In this document: one piece after another, positions 6,581 to 13,773 of the stretch
Layout: every line of letters begins with the position of its first letter
How positions within the stretch are numbered: position 1 is the stretch's first letter
Assembly (NCBI GenBank): GCA_026770615.1
Contig: MU631317.1
Location: forward strand, 322,124 to 340,065
Direction of reading: 5' to 3'
Length of the DNA stretch: 17,942 bases
Origin: Pavlovales sp. CCMP2436
Taxonomy: Eukaryota > Haptophyta > Pavlovophyceae > Pavlovales
The notes under the pieces: model-generated
Database searches by the model: none
Told to the model about the DNA's origin: nothing
What the model saw: only the letters and a program-made list of their open reading frames with translations
Program-made: the position numbers and the translations under genes

Positions 6581-7333
6581 ATGCACATGTTCCATATGCG
6601 GGGTTGGGGCAGCAGTCTGAAGAACTTCAATTTCGGTGGCGGTGGCAAAGGTATTGGATCGGACGGCCTTGCGTTCAGACCAGGCAGAGCAGGCTTACCG
6701 GGCAAACCACCTATCGCCCTCCCTCCTGGCGGCACCACCAAGCCAGGCGGCGGGCCGGACGCCTCGCCTTCGAAGCCCGCTGACGCGCCCGACGCGCCCA
6801 AGCGCGACGGGCCCGACGGGCCCGACGCGCCCGATGCGAAGAATCTTACCCTCCGAAACACGATTAAAAAAACCGCAGCCGCCGCCCTCATCGCGGGTGC
6901 GGTGGGGCTCTTCATCAACGGGTCGCGAGCCCGCGAGCAAGCGGAGTGCAAGGTGGAATGCGCGAGCGGCGATGCGATGGCGAACGAATGCGGAACGTTC
7001 TACACCAAGAAGGACGGCGTGGTCGTTGAATCCGAGATGGAAACAGCGACCACCGATGACACTGACGCCATCGTGATATCGACGCTTGGTGAATGCTGCG
7101 CGCATTTCTGCGAAGCCAAGTACCCAATCCCGAGCGAGCAGCTCATCGATGGGATGACAGGCTTCGCGGGCGGGATCGCCGACTTTCTAGGGCTGAGCAG
7201 CTGGGGTGAATGGTTTGTCTGGCTCGCGTGGTTCGTCTTCTTCTGCGCCATCGCGTACCTCGCGTTCACCGTCGGTCGTCTGCTGTACCCGTTTTTTGTC
7301 AAGTCCCCCTCTACGAAGGCGGTCGCCGCGTAG
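6581..7333 (+). CDS. Membrane protein with collagen-like N-terminus and Cys-rich domain
   Basis: ATG 6581 follows the A7-T motif directly; M3 and M6 are weaker alternatives. Of 250 residues, 10-87 are Gly/Pro-rich, with GPDGPDAPD-type stretches resembling short collagen-like or spacer repeats. Residues 98-113 (AAAALIAGAVGLF) form a probable membrane segment. Residues 120-180 contain six cysteines (123, 127, 137, 172, 173, 177), suggesting a disulfide-stabilised domain. Residues 207-233 (WGEWFVWLAWFVFFCAIAYL) are a strong membrane segment, followed by a short basic tail. There is no obvious cleavable signal peptide. A virion membrane or envelope role would fit the neighbours, but I cannot assign a family. 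The gene probably runs with the 7369 gene, 35 bp downstream. Confidence 0.7.
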   Translation: MHMFHMRGWGSSLKNFNFGGGGKGIGSDGLAFRPGRAGLPGKPPIALPPGGTTKPGGGPDASPSKPADAPDAPKRDGPDGPDAPDAKNLTLRNTIKKTAAAALIAGAVGLFINGSRAREQAECKVECASGDAMANECGTFYTKKDGVVVESEMETATTDDTDAIVISTLGECCAHFCEAKYPIPSEQLIDGMTGFAGGIADFLGLSSWGEWFVWLAWFVFFCAIAYLAFTVGRLLYPFFVKSPSTKAVAA

Positions 7334-7368
7334 TTTAACGAGGCTGGGCATGGCGAGTGCGCAGCATC

Positions 7369-7812
7369 ATGTCCAAGCGCCCGCTCACGGCGTCGGGCAT
7401 CCCCTCTGCGCTCGGCGCGGCGACGAGCGCGCTGCCCGCGCAGGCTCTCGCCGACCTCGTGGGCGCGTCGCCGACCTCGGTCGTCTCGCGCGCGCAGCTC
7501 ACGATCTGCCACACGTCCACCTCGAGCTCAGACGAGGCGCTCGACATGGTCTACCTCACGCTGGGCGAGGGCGATGCGCTGGTCACGCTCGCGGCTGATA
7601 TCGCCACCGAGGTGCGCGTGGACGCGCGCATCTCGACGCCCAGCTTTGGCGACTCGCTTGTGAATGGGGATGGCATAACCGTTGGCTACGCGATGCGCGA
7701 GGACCTCGCGAGCGAGCTCGAGGGCGCGGGGGCGATGGTGGTGGACGAGGCGGACCGGTCGGTCGTGCAGAGCGCACATGTGATCGTGCCTTCGTCCCCT
7801 GCGGCCATCTGA
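7369..7812 (+). CDS. Hypothetical protein (147 aa)
   Basis: The frame is open from a GTG at 7357, but ATG 7369 (MSKRPLTASGIPSAL) is the better start; an ATG at 7350 is in a different frame. The stop is at 7810-7812. The product is acidic, rich in Ala, Ser, Val and Asp, and looks like a small beta-rich fold (LDMVYLTLGEGDALVTLAAD, then DGITVGYAMREDL). There are no membrane segments or recognised motifs. It follows the membrane-protein gene on the same strand after a 35-bp gap. Strand-wise it converges with the helicase gene, whose stop lies 130 bp further on. The overlapping minus frames 7528-8118 and 7583-7834 are Arg/His-rich shadows. Confidence 0.6.
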   Translation: MSKRPLTASGIPSALGAATSALPAQALADLVGASPTSVVSRAQLTICHTSTSSSDEALDMVYLTLGEGDALVTLAADIATEVRVDARISTPSFGDSLVNGDGITVGYAMREDLASELEGAGAMVVDEADRSVVQSAHVIVPSSPAAI

Positions 7813-7942
7813 TCTGCTCTGGATGCAACGCCAAATCGCATCGCCAGGGCCTCGGTCAAAAATCGTGCCACACGTGTCGAACGGCTGTCGATCACGTTCT
7901 GCGCTTATTCTCAAACTGAAAACTGCGAGCACGATGAACTCG

Positions 7943-10765
7943 TTATGCCTTGTGCACCACCACCAGGCCCATGGCCGCGAGAATCGCCACGCGACCCGCG
8001 CGCACCTCGCCCTTGCCCAGGCTGGTGCCTTTATGGCGCGTTGCGCTCCATTGCGAGCCCAACGTGTACTGCTCGCCAGGCGCGACGTACGCCTGTGGTG
8101 GGGAGGAGGTCTCCCCATTGAGGCGCTGGTAGTTCTCGAGCCCCTTCACCAGCAGGTTGAATTTGGTCTCGGACGGGTCGAAGACGAAGCCGATGCTGAT
8201 GAGCTCCTCCCGGCGCGCCGCCTCGTCCGAATGGCCGTGGAGCATCGACCCTTTGTTCCGCACTTTATCGCAGTGGTCTCCAAGTGTGTACGGCTTCGCT
8301 CCGACGGCCATCAGCGTCTCCGTGTGCTTGTAGGGCACGTTGCCATGGTGCTCGCGGTCTACGAAGGCTTTGAAGTGGTCCTTGAACATTACGTACACCT
8401 CGTCGTGCACATTCCAGACGAAACCGATCGAGTTGAGGAAGTCGTGGCGCTGGGCCGACTCGGGGCCGCCGAGCATACCGCCACGGCGCACACTGCTCAC
8501 CCGACTCCCGAGAGGCACATCGACGCCGTCCATGCGCTCCACGTGCTTCCGCGGCACGAGGCAGTGCTTCTCGCGCTTGTAGAAGGCGGTGATCGCGCTC
8601 TCGAAGGTCACCCACCCATCGTCGATCTCCACGGGTACGAGCTTGAAGCGCTTGAGGAACTCGTCCACGCTCGTCGCCATGCCCTTCATGATCTTCTTGC
8701 GCTCCTTCCGTTTCACCATCAGCTTGTCGTACGCGCCGTCCGAGAAGCTAATCCGCGAGTTGAGGAGCGGGTCCTCCTCGAGGAGGCGCCCGATCGCGTC
8801 CGTGAGCCTCATGTCAAGCACGGACGCCCAGACGATGCAGAGCGCATAGTCCTTCCCCTCCACTAAGCGCACCGCGCGACAGAGCTCCTGCACGAAGCGC
8901 ACCTTCTCTTCGCCAAGAGACGGCCCGTTCAGCCACATCACCGTATCGGTCAGGGGCAGGTCGATGCCCTCGCTGAGGATGCGGACGGAGAAGAGGAAGA
9001 AGAGCATGGTCCTGGGGGTGGTGTTCGGCGACTGGAAAGCCTCGAAGAATCGCCGGCGCTCGGCCTTATTCGTGTCCGCGGTCACGCACGCTGCGGTGCA
9101 GCCCACGTTGAAATGCTCCTCGCAGACTTTCTTGACGAGCGTGCACGCCTCGCGGCACTGCTCAATCGTGCCTGCAAAGACGATGGCCCGGCGTTTGCCG
9201 CGAAGGAGCATCTCCGAGACGAGGAAGAGCACTTTCGCGACCTCCGTGTTCTCCGAGTCCATGCCCCTGAGCGTGTCCAGCCGGAGGCCGCTCTCCACGC
9301 TAGTGGCGCAGGGGAAGACCAGCTTGTAGTCCGTGATGATCTTCGCCTTGATGCCATCACGGAGACGCATCTGATAGCCGATCAGCGGGTTGCCGTACGC
9401 CTGGCTCATCGCACAGGTGCCCGTGCCCGTGAGCACTAACGTGCGCTCGGCGCCGTTGGCGAGCGAGATCACGTCGTCGCGGAACGTAGTGTTGTGGCCC
9501 TCGTCCACGATAAGCGTGTAGCTTTTAAAATCGCGCAGCGCCTCGGCCATTTGCCTGGCCGACTTGTTTGTTGTGAAAATCGTGGCCCTCCCCTCCGTGT
9601 CCCTCGCGCACGCGTTTTCGATCTTCGTCTTGATGTTGGGCGCGTCGCACTTGCACACGCCGCTCCACACGTACACGGGTGAGGGGTGGTCGCGGAAGAC
9701 GTGCGCGTTCTGCTCGGCGAGCGCGATGAGCGGCGAGGTGATGATCGTCAAAGTAGGCTTGAGATAGCGAAGGATCGCGTCGGCCGTGAGCGTCTTGCCC
9801 GCGCCGGGGGGCATCATGAGTAAGGTACGCTCCACATTGCGATCAAAGAGCGCGCACACCGCCTTGATCGCCTCCTCCTGGTGCGGCCACAGCGGCGGGC
9901 GGGCGGCAGCCGGCGTGAGCGCGGCAACCGGCGCCGCGTCGTCGGTCTTGATCGCCGGCAGACGGCGGAGCTGGATATTGAGCGCCTTGTACTGCATGTC
10001 GAGGGTCTTCACGAGGGCCCTCTGCAAATTCGTCTCGTCGGTGGCAAAGATGAGGTGGGGGAGCTCCGGGCAGTACAGAGCAAGCCGGTTGTCAACGATG
10101 AGGTGGAAGAACGTCCCAAGGTTGTTGACACCGAGCAGCGAATTGCGCGTGTAATTTTTAGACTGCACCAGCGCGTGGGCAACGACGCGGCCGTTGGCGC
10201 CCCGGCGGACGATCACGCCGTCTGCGCCGTGGTCAGGTCCGTTTATTTTGCGCGCCTTGCACGCATCGGAGATGTGAAAGCCAGTGTCCAGAAGAGTCTG
10301 GTGCGGGACGTCGTTCCAGTGAAAGGTGGAAATACAGGGGTCGTTGTTGCTCTCCTTGACCGAGGCGATGCAGGCGTGCTCGAAGCGAGTGGCATTGCGC
10401 TGAATGAGAAGCTTCGCGAGCGCCGCCTCGCGCGCGGCCGCCTCGAGCTTGGCTTTCGCCTCGAGCGCGGCCGCCTCGAGCTTGGTTGTCGCCTCGAGCG
10501 CGGCCGCCGCCAGGGCCGCCTCGAGCTTGGCTGTCGCCTCGAGCGCGGCCGCCGCCAGGGCCGCCTCGAGCTTGGTTGTCGCCTCGAGCGCGGCCGCCGC
10601 CAGGGCCGCCTTTAGCTTGGCTGTCGCCTCGAGCGCGGCCGCCGCCAGGGCCGTCTCGCGGGTGAGCAGGACAATCTCGGGAGACACGTCGATCTTGATG
10701 CGTTTGTTGCTCATTTTTTCTAATTCTACTTTCATACCCCACACCTTATGCTCGGGACCGGGCAT
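7943..10765 (-). CDS. PD-(D/E)xK nuclease-like plus SF2 DEAH-type helicase with three helicase-associated repeats
   Basis: ATG 10765 gives 940 aa; ATGs at 10735 and 10714 are also possible, but a start motif shared with the zinc-finger gene supports 10765. Residues 38-112 are Ala/Glu/Lys 15-residue repeats, probably a long helix. Residues 145-260 resemble a restriction-endonuclease fold, with GADGVIV (Asp182) and ALVQSKNY (Gln201, Lys203) as the PD-(D/E)xK-like core. The helicase motifs are Walker A PPGAGKT (319-325), DEGH (421-424), TGTGT (446-450), IVFAGT (528-533), ILSEGIDLP (596-604) and QELCRAVR (626-633). Three helicase-associated repeats follow at about 718-786, 791-863 and 868-937, each with a conserved aromatic start and a GxxVxxxR-like end. 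The protein likely translocates on and perhaps cuts DNA, in replication, recombination or defence; the exact role is not visible. All core residues are intact. Confidence 0.85.
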   Translation of the reverse strand: MPGPEHKVWGMKVELEKMSNKRIKIDVSPEIVLLTRETALAAAALEATAKLKAALAAAALEATTKLEAALAAAALEATAKLEAALAAAALEATTKLEAAALEAKAKLEAAAREAALAKLLIQRNATRFEHACIASVKESNNDPCISTFHWNDVPHQTLLDTGFHISDACKARKINGPDHGADGVIVRRGANGRVVAHALVQSKNYTRNSLLGVNNLGTFFHLIVDNRLALYCPELPHLIFATDETNLQRALVKTLDMQYKALNIQLRRLPAIKTDDAAPVAALTPAAARPPLWPHQEEAIKAVCALFDRNVERTLLMMPPGAGKTLTADAILRYLKPTLTIITSPLIALAEQNAHVFRDHPSPVYVWSGVCKCDAPNIKTKIENACARDTEGRATIFTTNKSARQMAEALRDFKSYTLIVDEGHNTTFRDDVISLANGAERTLVLTGTGTCAMSQAYGNPLIGYQMRLRDGIKAKIITDYKLVFPCATSVESGLRLDTLRGMDSENTEVAKVLFLVSEMLLRGKRRAIVFAGTIEQCREACTLVKKVCEEHFNVGCTAACVTADTNKAERRRFFEAFQSPNTTPRTMLFFLFSVRILSEGIDLPLTDTVMWLNGPSLGEEKVRFVQELCRAVRLVEGKDYALCIVWASVLDMRLTDAIGRLLEEDPLLNSRISFSDGAYDKLMVKRKERKKIMKGMATSVDEFLKRFKLVPVEIDDGWVTFESAITAFYKREKHCLVPRKHVERMDGVDVPLGSRVSSVRRGGMLGGPESAQRHDFLNSIGFVWNVHDEVYVMFKDHFKAFVDREHHGNVPYKHTETLMAVGAKPYTLGDHCDKVRNKGSMLHGHSDEAARREELISIGFVFDPSETKFNLLVKGLENYQRLNGETSSPPQAYVAPGEQYTLGSQWSATRHKGTSLGKGEVRAGRVAILAAMGLVVVHKA
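10430..10654 (-). repeat. 45-bp in-frame tandem repeat in the helicase gene
   Basis: The unit encodes the 15 residues AKLEAALAAAALEAT. About four full units plus shortened ones are present, differing mainly in T-to-A and K/E positions. NotI-like GCGGCCGC cores recur in every unit. The repeats keep the reading frame and should form one long amphipathic helix or coiled coil. The number of units probably varies between copies. Confidence 0.8.
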
Positions 10766-10788
10766 TCCGTAATTTATGTTTTAAAATA
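10763..10788 (-). promoter_or_regulatory. Start-site motif of the helicase gene
   Basis: Read on the minus strand, TATTTTAAAA (10788-10779) is followed five bases later by ATTACGGAATG (10773-10763), where the final ATG is the helicase start. The same two blocks occur upstream of the zinc-finger gene (11930-11895). The match is seen directly; a promoter function is inferred. Confidence 0.45.
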
Positions 10789-10861
10789 ACAACGTATGGG
10801 AAACGGTGCAGACAGTCATTTGTTTGTTGCCGAGCGAGAAACTCGGTGGCGCCAGGACTTC

Positions 10862-11204
10862 GCTCAAATATGATTTTCCACACGAGTTTGTCGAGTGTAA
10901 AGGTCTTCAAATATGATCGCGCCACGGGAATCCCGCTCGCTCAAATATGACTCCTTTTGGCCTTTTTCGAGTGCGTGCGGGTATATATAAACTACTAAAA
11001 TAAATCTAGAGAAAAGAAGGTTGCACAGGAATAAAAAAACACGAATATAATTCTCCTTGGGCCCTGCCACCCTCCCTGCTGCTGCGCGCACGCACGCGGA
11101 AAGGGCCAAAAGGAGTCATATTTGAGCGAGCGGGATTCCCGTGGCGCGATCATATTTGAAGACCTTTACACTCGCCAAACTCGTGCGGGAAATCATATTT
11201 GAGC
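10862..11204. repeat. Fold-back (inverted-repeat) element with 118-bp arms
   Basis: The arms 10862-10979 and 11087-11204 are reverse complements with about six mismatches, separated by a 107-bp AT-rich loop containing GTATATATAA. Each arm carries three spaced copies of TCAAATATGA or its close match, and the GCGCCACGGGAATCCC block. It fills most of the 464-bp gap between the zinc-finger stop (11230) and the helicase start (10765). No transposase is encoded. It could be a MITE or foldback element, a cruciform or replication signal, or a transcribed long hairpin. The short plus and minus frames inside it are not convincing genes. I see no clear target-site duplication. Confidence 0.85.
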
Positions 11205-11229
11205 TGAAAACAGCCTCGACGATTATTAT

Positions 11230-11686
11230 TTATGCTCGTTCGCTCAAAATCACAATTTCTAGCTGCGCGACGACCGAGCTCATGACAACAGGGTCTCGGC
11301 ATAGAGTTTCGTGGAACGTGAACCAGGCTTCCGTTGCCCCTGCCGAGCTCATGTGCCGCTGCACATCGTCCCGATCAGCAGCTCGGGCGAGCTCATCCGC
11401 TACAAAATGAGCCAAAGTGCTCAGTGCTGCCTGGCGATCCTGTAGCTCCCAGCGGCCAGCTAGCCTGGTCTTCGCCAGAGCTTCGCGCTTGTTCGGTATG
11501 AGGACGTTTCTGTTCGACAGTTTGCGCCTGATCTGGGTGTAGAATCGAGCGATTCCACTTGGTGGGTGCGAAATCGCGAGTGCATAGTGATGGGGTACGA
11601 TGTAGCTCATATCATCGAAGCCGAAATTGTTGATCGTCGCCGCCGCCGCGCTCGCCGCCGCCGCCGCCGCCGCGCTCGCCGCCGCG

Positions 11687-11728
<42 letters not shown>

Positions 11729-11865
11729 TCCCTATTGCGAAGAGCTCTAATCTCAGCTTGCAGAGCGAGTATCACAGGCCTGGCAATGCAACTCGACCGG
11801 TGCCTCCGCATGTTCGACGCGTTCCCGGTGGCGTAAGAGCACTCGCACCGCCACATCTCAACCAT
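11230..11865 (-). CDS. NCLDV-type C2HC zinc-finger protein
   Basis: The 211-residue product starts at ATG 11865. Residues 6-27 (WRCECSYATGNASNMRRHRSSC) are a zinc-finger-like motif with Cys7, Cys9, His22 and Cys26. A helix follows (LALQAEIRALRNRE), then a poly-Ala tract (47-77). Residues 78-160 begin TINNFGFDDMSYI and continue to the GRWELQDRQAAL region. This is the layout of a paralogous family widespread in mimivirus-like and other NCLDV genomes: zinc finger, coiled coil, then an NNFGxE.xSYI domain ending in a GKW-type motif. DNA or RNA binding is likely; the specific role is unknown. An upstream ATG (11897) next to the shared start motif is out of frame with this protein, hinting at an indel near the start. 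It is the clearest single viral marker here, by remembered family pattern. Confidence 0.75.
11637..11727 (-). repeat. GCC trinucleotide repeat coding poly-Ala
   Basis: A run of GCC/GCG triplets interrupted by CTC encodes about 30 alanines with a few serines inside the zinc-finger protein. The longest pure (GCC)n run is at about 11691-11727. Length variation by slippage would keep the frame. Confidence 0.8.
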
Positions 11866-11894
11866 CTTGTCCCCAGGGATTTTGCGGGCGAATC

Positions 11895-11930
11895 CATTCC
11901 GTAATCCTTTAAACTACCCTTTTTAAAATA
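11895..11930 (-). promoter_or_regulatory. Start-site motif of the zinc-finger gene
   Basis: On the minus strand TATTTTAAAA (11930-11921) precedes ATTACGGAATG (11905-11895) by 15 bp. Both blocks are identical to those before the helicase. The ATG of the motif (11897) lies 32 bp upstream of the zinc-finger ATG (11865), so it is out of frame unless a base has been gained or lost between them. Confidence 0.45.
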
Positions 11931-13268
11931 TTAATAAACCGGCATGCTGTCCGACGAAAAAAAACTTCCCGGTGCGATGGCGTCCACCTCACCCGCAAGC
12001 TCGACCCTTGCCCCGTCGATGCTGATTACGCTCAGCCCCTGCCCGTCGGCGTAGCCGCTGACCACCTCACCAGAGAACACAGCCGTGGTGATGCCCTGAT
12101 CGTGCACGAGCGAGATCAACGTTGGTGGTTGACTGCGCACGTGGAACCACGAGCCACCTCCTGCCGCCAGGTCGAACGATCTCGATGGTGGCCCCGCGAG
12201 CACGAGCTGGGCGAGTCGTCCGATGCCTATGACCTCCCTCGCTGGCCATGGCAGCTGCAGGTGTGCCCTGTCATACCGCATTCGAGGCCCGAGTCGAGCG
12301 TCTGCGAGCGTGCGCACTACGCCGTCATCGAGGTGCTCGCTGTACGCCGAGAGAGATCTGACGTGCACGCCCGCGAGCACGTTTGTTGTGACTTCTCTTA
12401 GGCCTGCAAGCGGCACGTTCAGCGCACTCTCTCGAAACGCGAGGCCCTGCTGCGCAACGACGACGCTCATCGATCGAACACATATGAAAATCCACCCTCC
12501 CCTGCTTATGGTGAACTGCACTTCGCCCGCACCATCTAAGCCCGAGTCGACGGTGAGCGTCGTGCCGTTGAGGTGCACTGCAAGTGCGCTGCAGTCGATT
12601 ATAAGCCCTCCGGCGTAAGGATCTCGCCATGTGTCGAGCACATCATCTGTGTCTACATAGATCCACATGCTCAGAGTGATCGGGCCCGACGTCTCTGCAA
12701 TAGATAAAGTGCGCATCGCTCGAGCTGCGACCGGCACGCCGAGGCGTCGCTGCTGATAAGGTGGCGTCACGCTTTCACATCCAAGCGAGATGCTCGCCAC
12801 GAGTGGGAAGCTGAGCGTGGCACCTTCGTTCTCATAGCCCAGCCAGGCCACCCTGAGGTCTCCGGTGGGCACATCGTCTGCGTGATAGGTGTGTACCTGA
12901 ACTTCGTGCGCATTCACACTACCCATAATAAAATCTCCAATCACGGGAGGGATCACGATGCCTCTTCTGCCACGGAAGACGAAGGCGCTGGTGCTGCTCG
13001 ACAAAGTTTCAATCGGGAGGAAGCCGTAACCAGTTATCTCTATGCGGTGCGAGCCACTCTGGTACTCCACCTCGACTGCTTCGAGGCTGCCGACTGGAGC
13101 ACGGAGCCTTAGCATATGGTTGAGCTCGATCTCAACGCTATCGTCGAGGGTCACTTCGTTTGATGTGCGCGTGAGCGTGACTCCACTGGAATCCATAAAT
13201 ATAACTGGCTCGATCGCGTCGGCGAAGCCGCGCAACGCCTGCACTTTGACGAGATCGAACGCTGGCAC
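11931..13268 (-). CDS. Beta-rich lectin-like (LamG/ConA-like) protein, possible virion surface protein
   Basis: The 445-residue frame ends with TAA 11933-11931. It has only a GTG start at 13268; the first in-frame ATG is 13196 (MDSSGVTLTRTS, residue 25), and an in-frame TAG lies at 13310-13308. That TAG follows CTAAT at 13323-13319 and could be a splice acceptor (CTAATTACAACTCTAG), so an upstream exon is possible. The protein is almost all predicted beta. Residues 190-275 (GPITLSMWIYVDTDD, then LAVHLNGTTLTVDSG and GGWIFICVRSM) match the strand and tryptophan pattern of LamG-like jelly-roll domains. No membrane segment is visible. It resembles the 803-residue protein in fold type rather than in sequence. 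A surface or fibre role is inferred. Confidence 0.6.
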   Translation of the reverse strand: MPAFDLVKVQALRGFADAIEPVIFMDSSGVTLTRTSNEVTLDDSVEIELNHMLRLRAPVGSLEAVEVEYQSGSHRIEITGYGFLPIETLSSSTSAFVFRGRRGIVIPPVIGDFIMGSVNAHEVQVHTYHADDVPTGDLRVAWLGYENEGATLSFPLVASISLGCESVTPPYQQRRLGVPVAARAMRTLSIAETSGPITLSMWIYVDTDDVLDTWRDPYAGGLIIDCSALAVHLNGTTLTVDSGLDGAGEVQFTISRGGWIFICVRSMSVVVAQQGLAFRESALNVPLAGLREVTTNVLAGVHVRSLSAYSEHLDDGVVRTLADARLGPRMRYDRAHLQLPWPAREVIGIGRLAQLVLAGPPSRSFDLAAGGGSWFHVRSQPPTLISLVHDQGITTAVFSGEVVSGYADGQGLSVISIDGARVELAGEVDAIAPGSFFSSDSMPVY

Positions 13269-13319
13269 TTCAGCGATCAGATCGACCGGCGGCGCGCTTA
13301 CTGAGACCTAGAGTTGTAA

Positions 13320-13622
13320 TTAGTCCGAACCCGGCGTTGTTATGTCGCCTGTCTTCGTCCGAACCCGGCGTTGCTTCGCCTCGAGGTGCACGTGCTGCAC
13401 GAAGACCGGGTGATAGCTCTTGTCGGTCACGATGAAGCACGAGATTTGGGTTTGCTCGTTCGCTTTGACAGGATCCCCGGTTAGTTTTCGACACAAATTA
13501 GAACCAAGACGCTCGGAGATCTCTTTCCAGCGGCGCGAGGAGTCGAGTTGTGACTTCGACGCGCTCGGAAAAAATTGGTGAAACGAGGGTTGCGGATGCG
13601 ATGTCGAAATATCGCGGCCCAC
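13320..13622 (-). CDS. Small hypothetical protein (100 aa), possible exon or gene remnant
   Basis: ATG 13622 to TAA 13322-13320. The basic product contains SRRWKEISERLGSNLCRKL and ISCFIVTDKSYHPVFVQHV, which looks more protein-like than the competing plus frame (13550-13777) or the other minus frames here. No family is recognised. It ends 10 bp before an in-frame TAG of the 445-residue gene, on the same strand, and could be a spliced 5' exon of it (a GTGCAC donor occurs in the HVH codons), but the junction cannot be shown. The C-terminal codons contain a 17-bp duplication. Confidence 0.35.
   Translation of the reverse strand: MGRDISTSHPQPSFHQFFPSASKSQLDSSRRWKEISERLGSNLCRKLTGDPVKANEQTQISCFIVTDKSYHPVFVQHVHLEAKQRRVRTKTGDITTPGSD
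13323..13373. repeat. 17-bp direct repeat, 34-bp period
   Basis: GTCCGAACCCGGCGTTG occurs at 13323-13339 and again at 13357-13373. It lies in the 3' end of the small minus-strand ORF. The function is unknown. Confidence 0.7.
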
Positions 13623-13695
13623 GTTTTCAGATCTGTGATACTGAACCCGGGCCGGACCTTGGTTTCGGCGGTTATTTTATGTCGAAAACTAACCG
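13478..13695. repeat. 16-bp perfect inverted repeat, 218 bp end to end
   Basis: CGGTTAGTTTTCGACA (13478-13493) is the exact reverse complement of 13680-13695. Both copies read outward as the codons for [M/V]-S-K-T-N-R. It could be the termini of a tiny non-autonomous element or a duplicated gene start. There is no transposase and no clear flanking duplication. Confidence 0.6.
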
Positions 13696-13773
13696 AAGGC
13701 CCCCCATTCGTTTGACAAGCTCGGCACCCCCGTTCGGCGCGCCACGCTTGCGATCGCGGCGCCAATCGACACG

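Noticed and set aside
6346..6951. 201-codon minus-strand Gly/Pro-rich frame
   Set aside because: Antisense of the collagen-like arm of the 6581 gene and overlapping the 6554 gene in another frame.
7823..8866. 347-codon plus-strand frame
   Set aside because: Opposite the helicase-associated repeats of the minus-strand helicase. Its composition (His, Val, Arg, Leu) is typical of an antisense shadow in GC-rich DNA.
9881..10615. 244-codon plus-strand frame with RLELGCRLERGRRQG repeats
   Set aside because: The repeats are the antisense of the helicase 45-bp tandem repeat.
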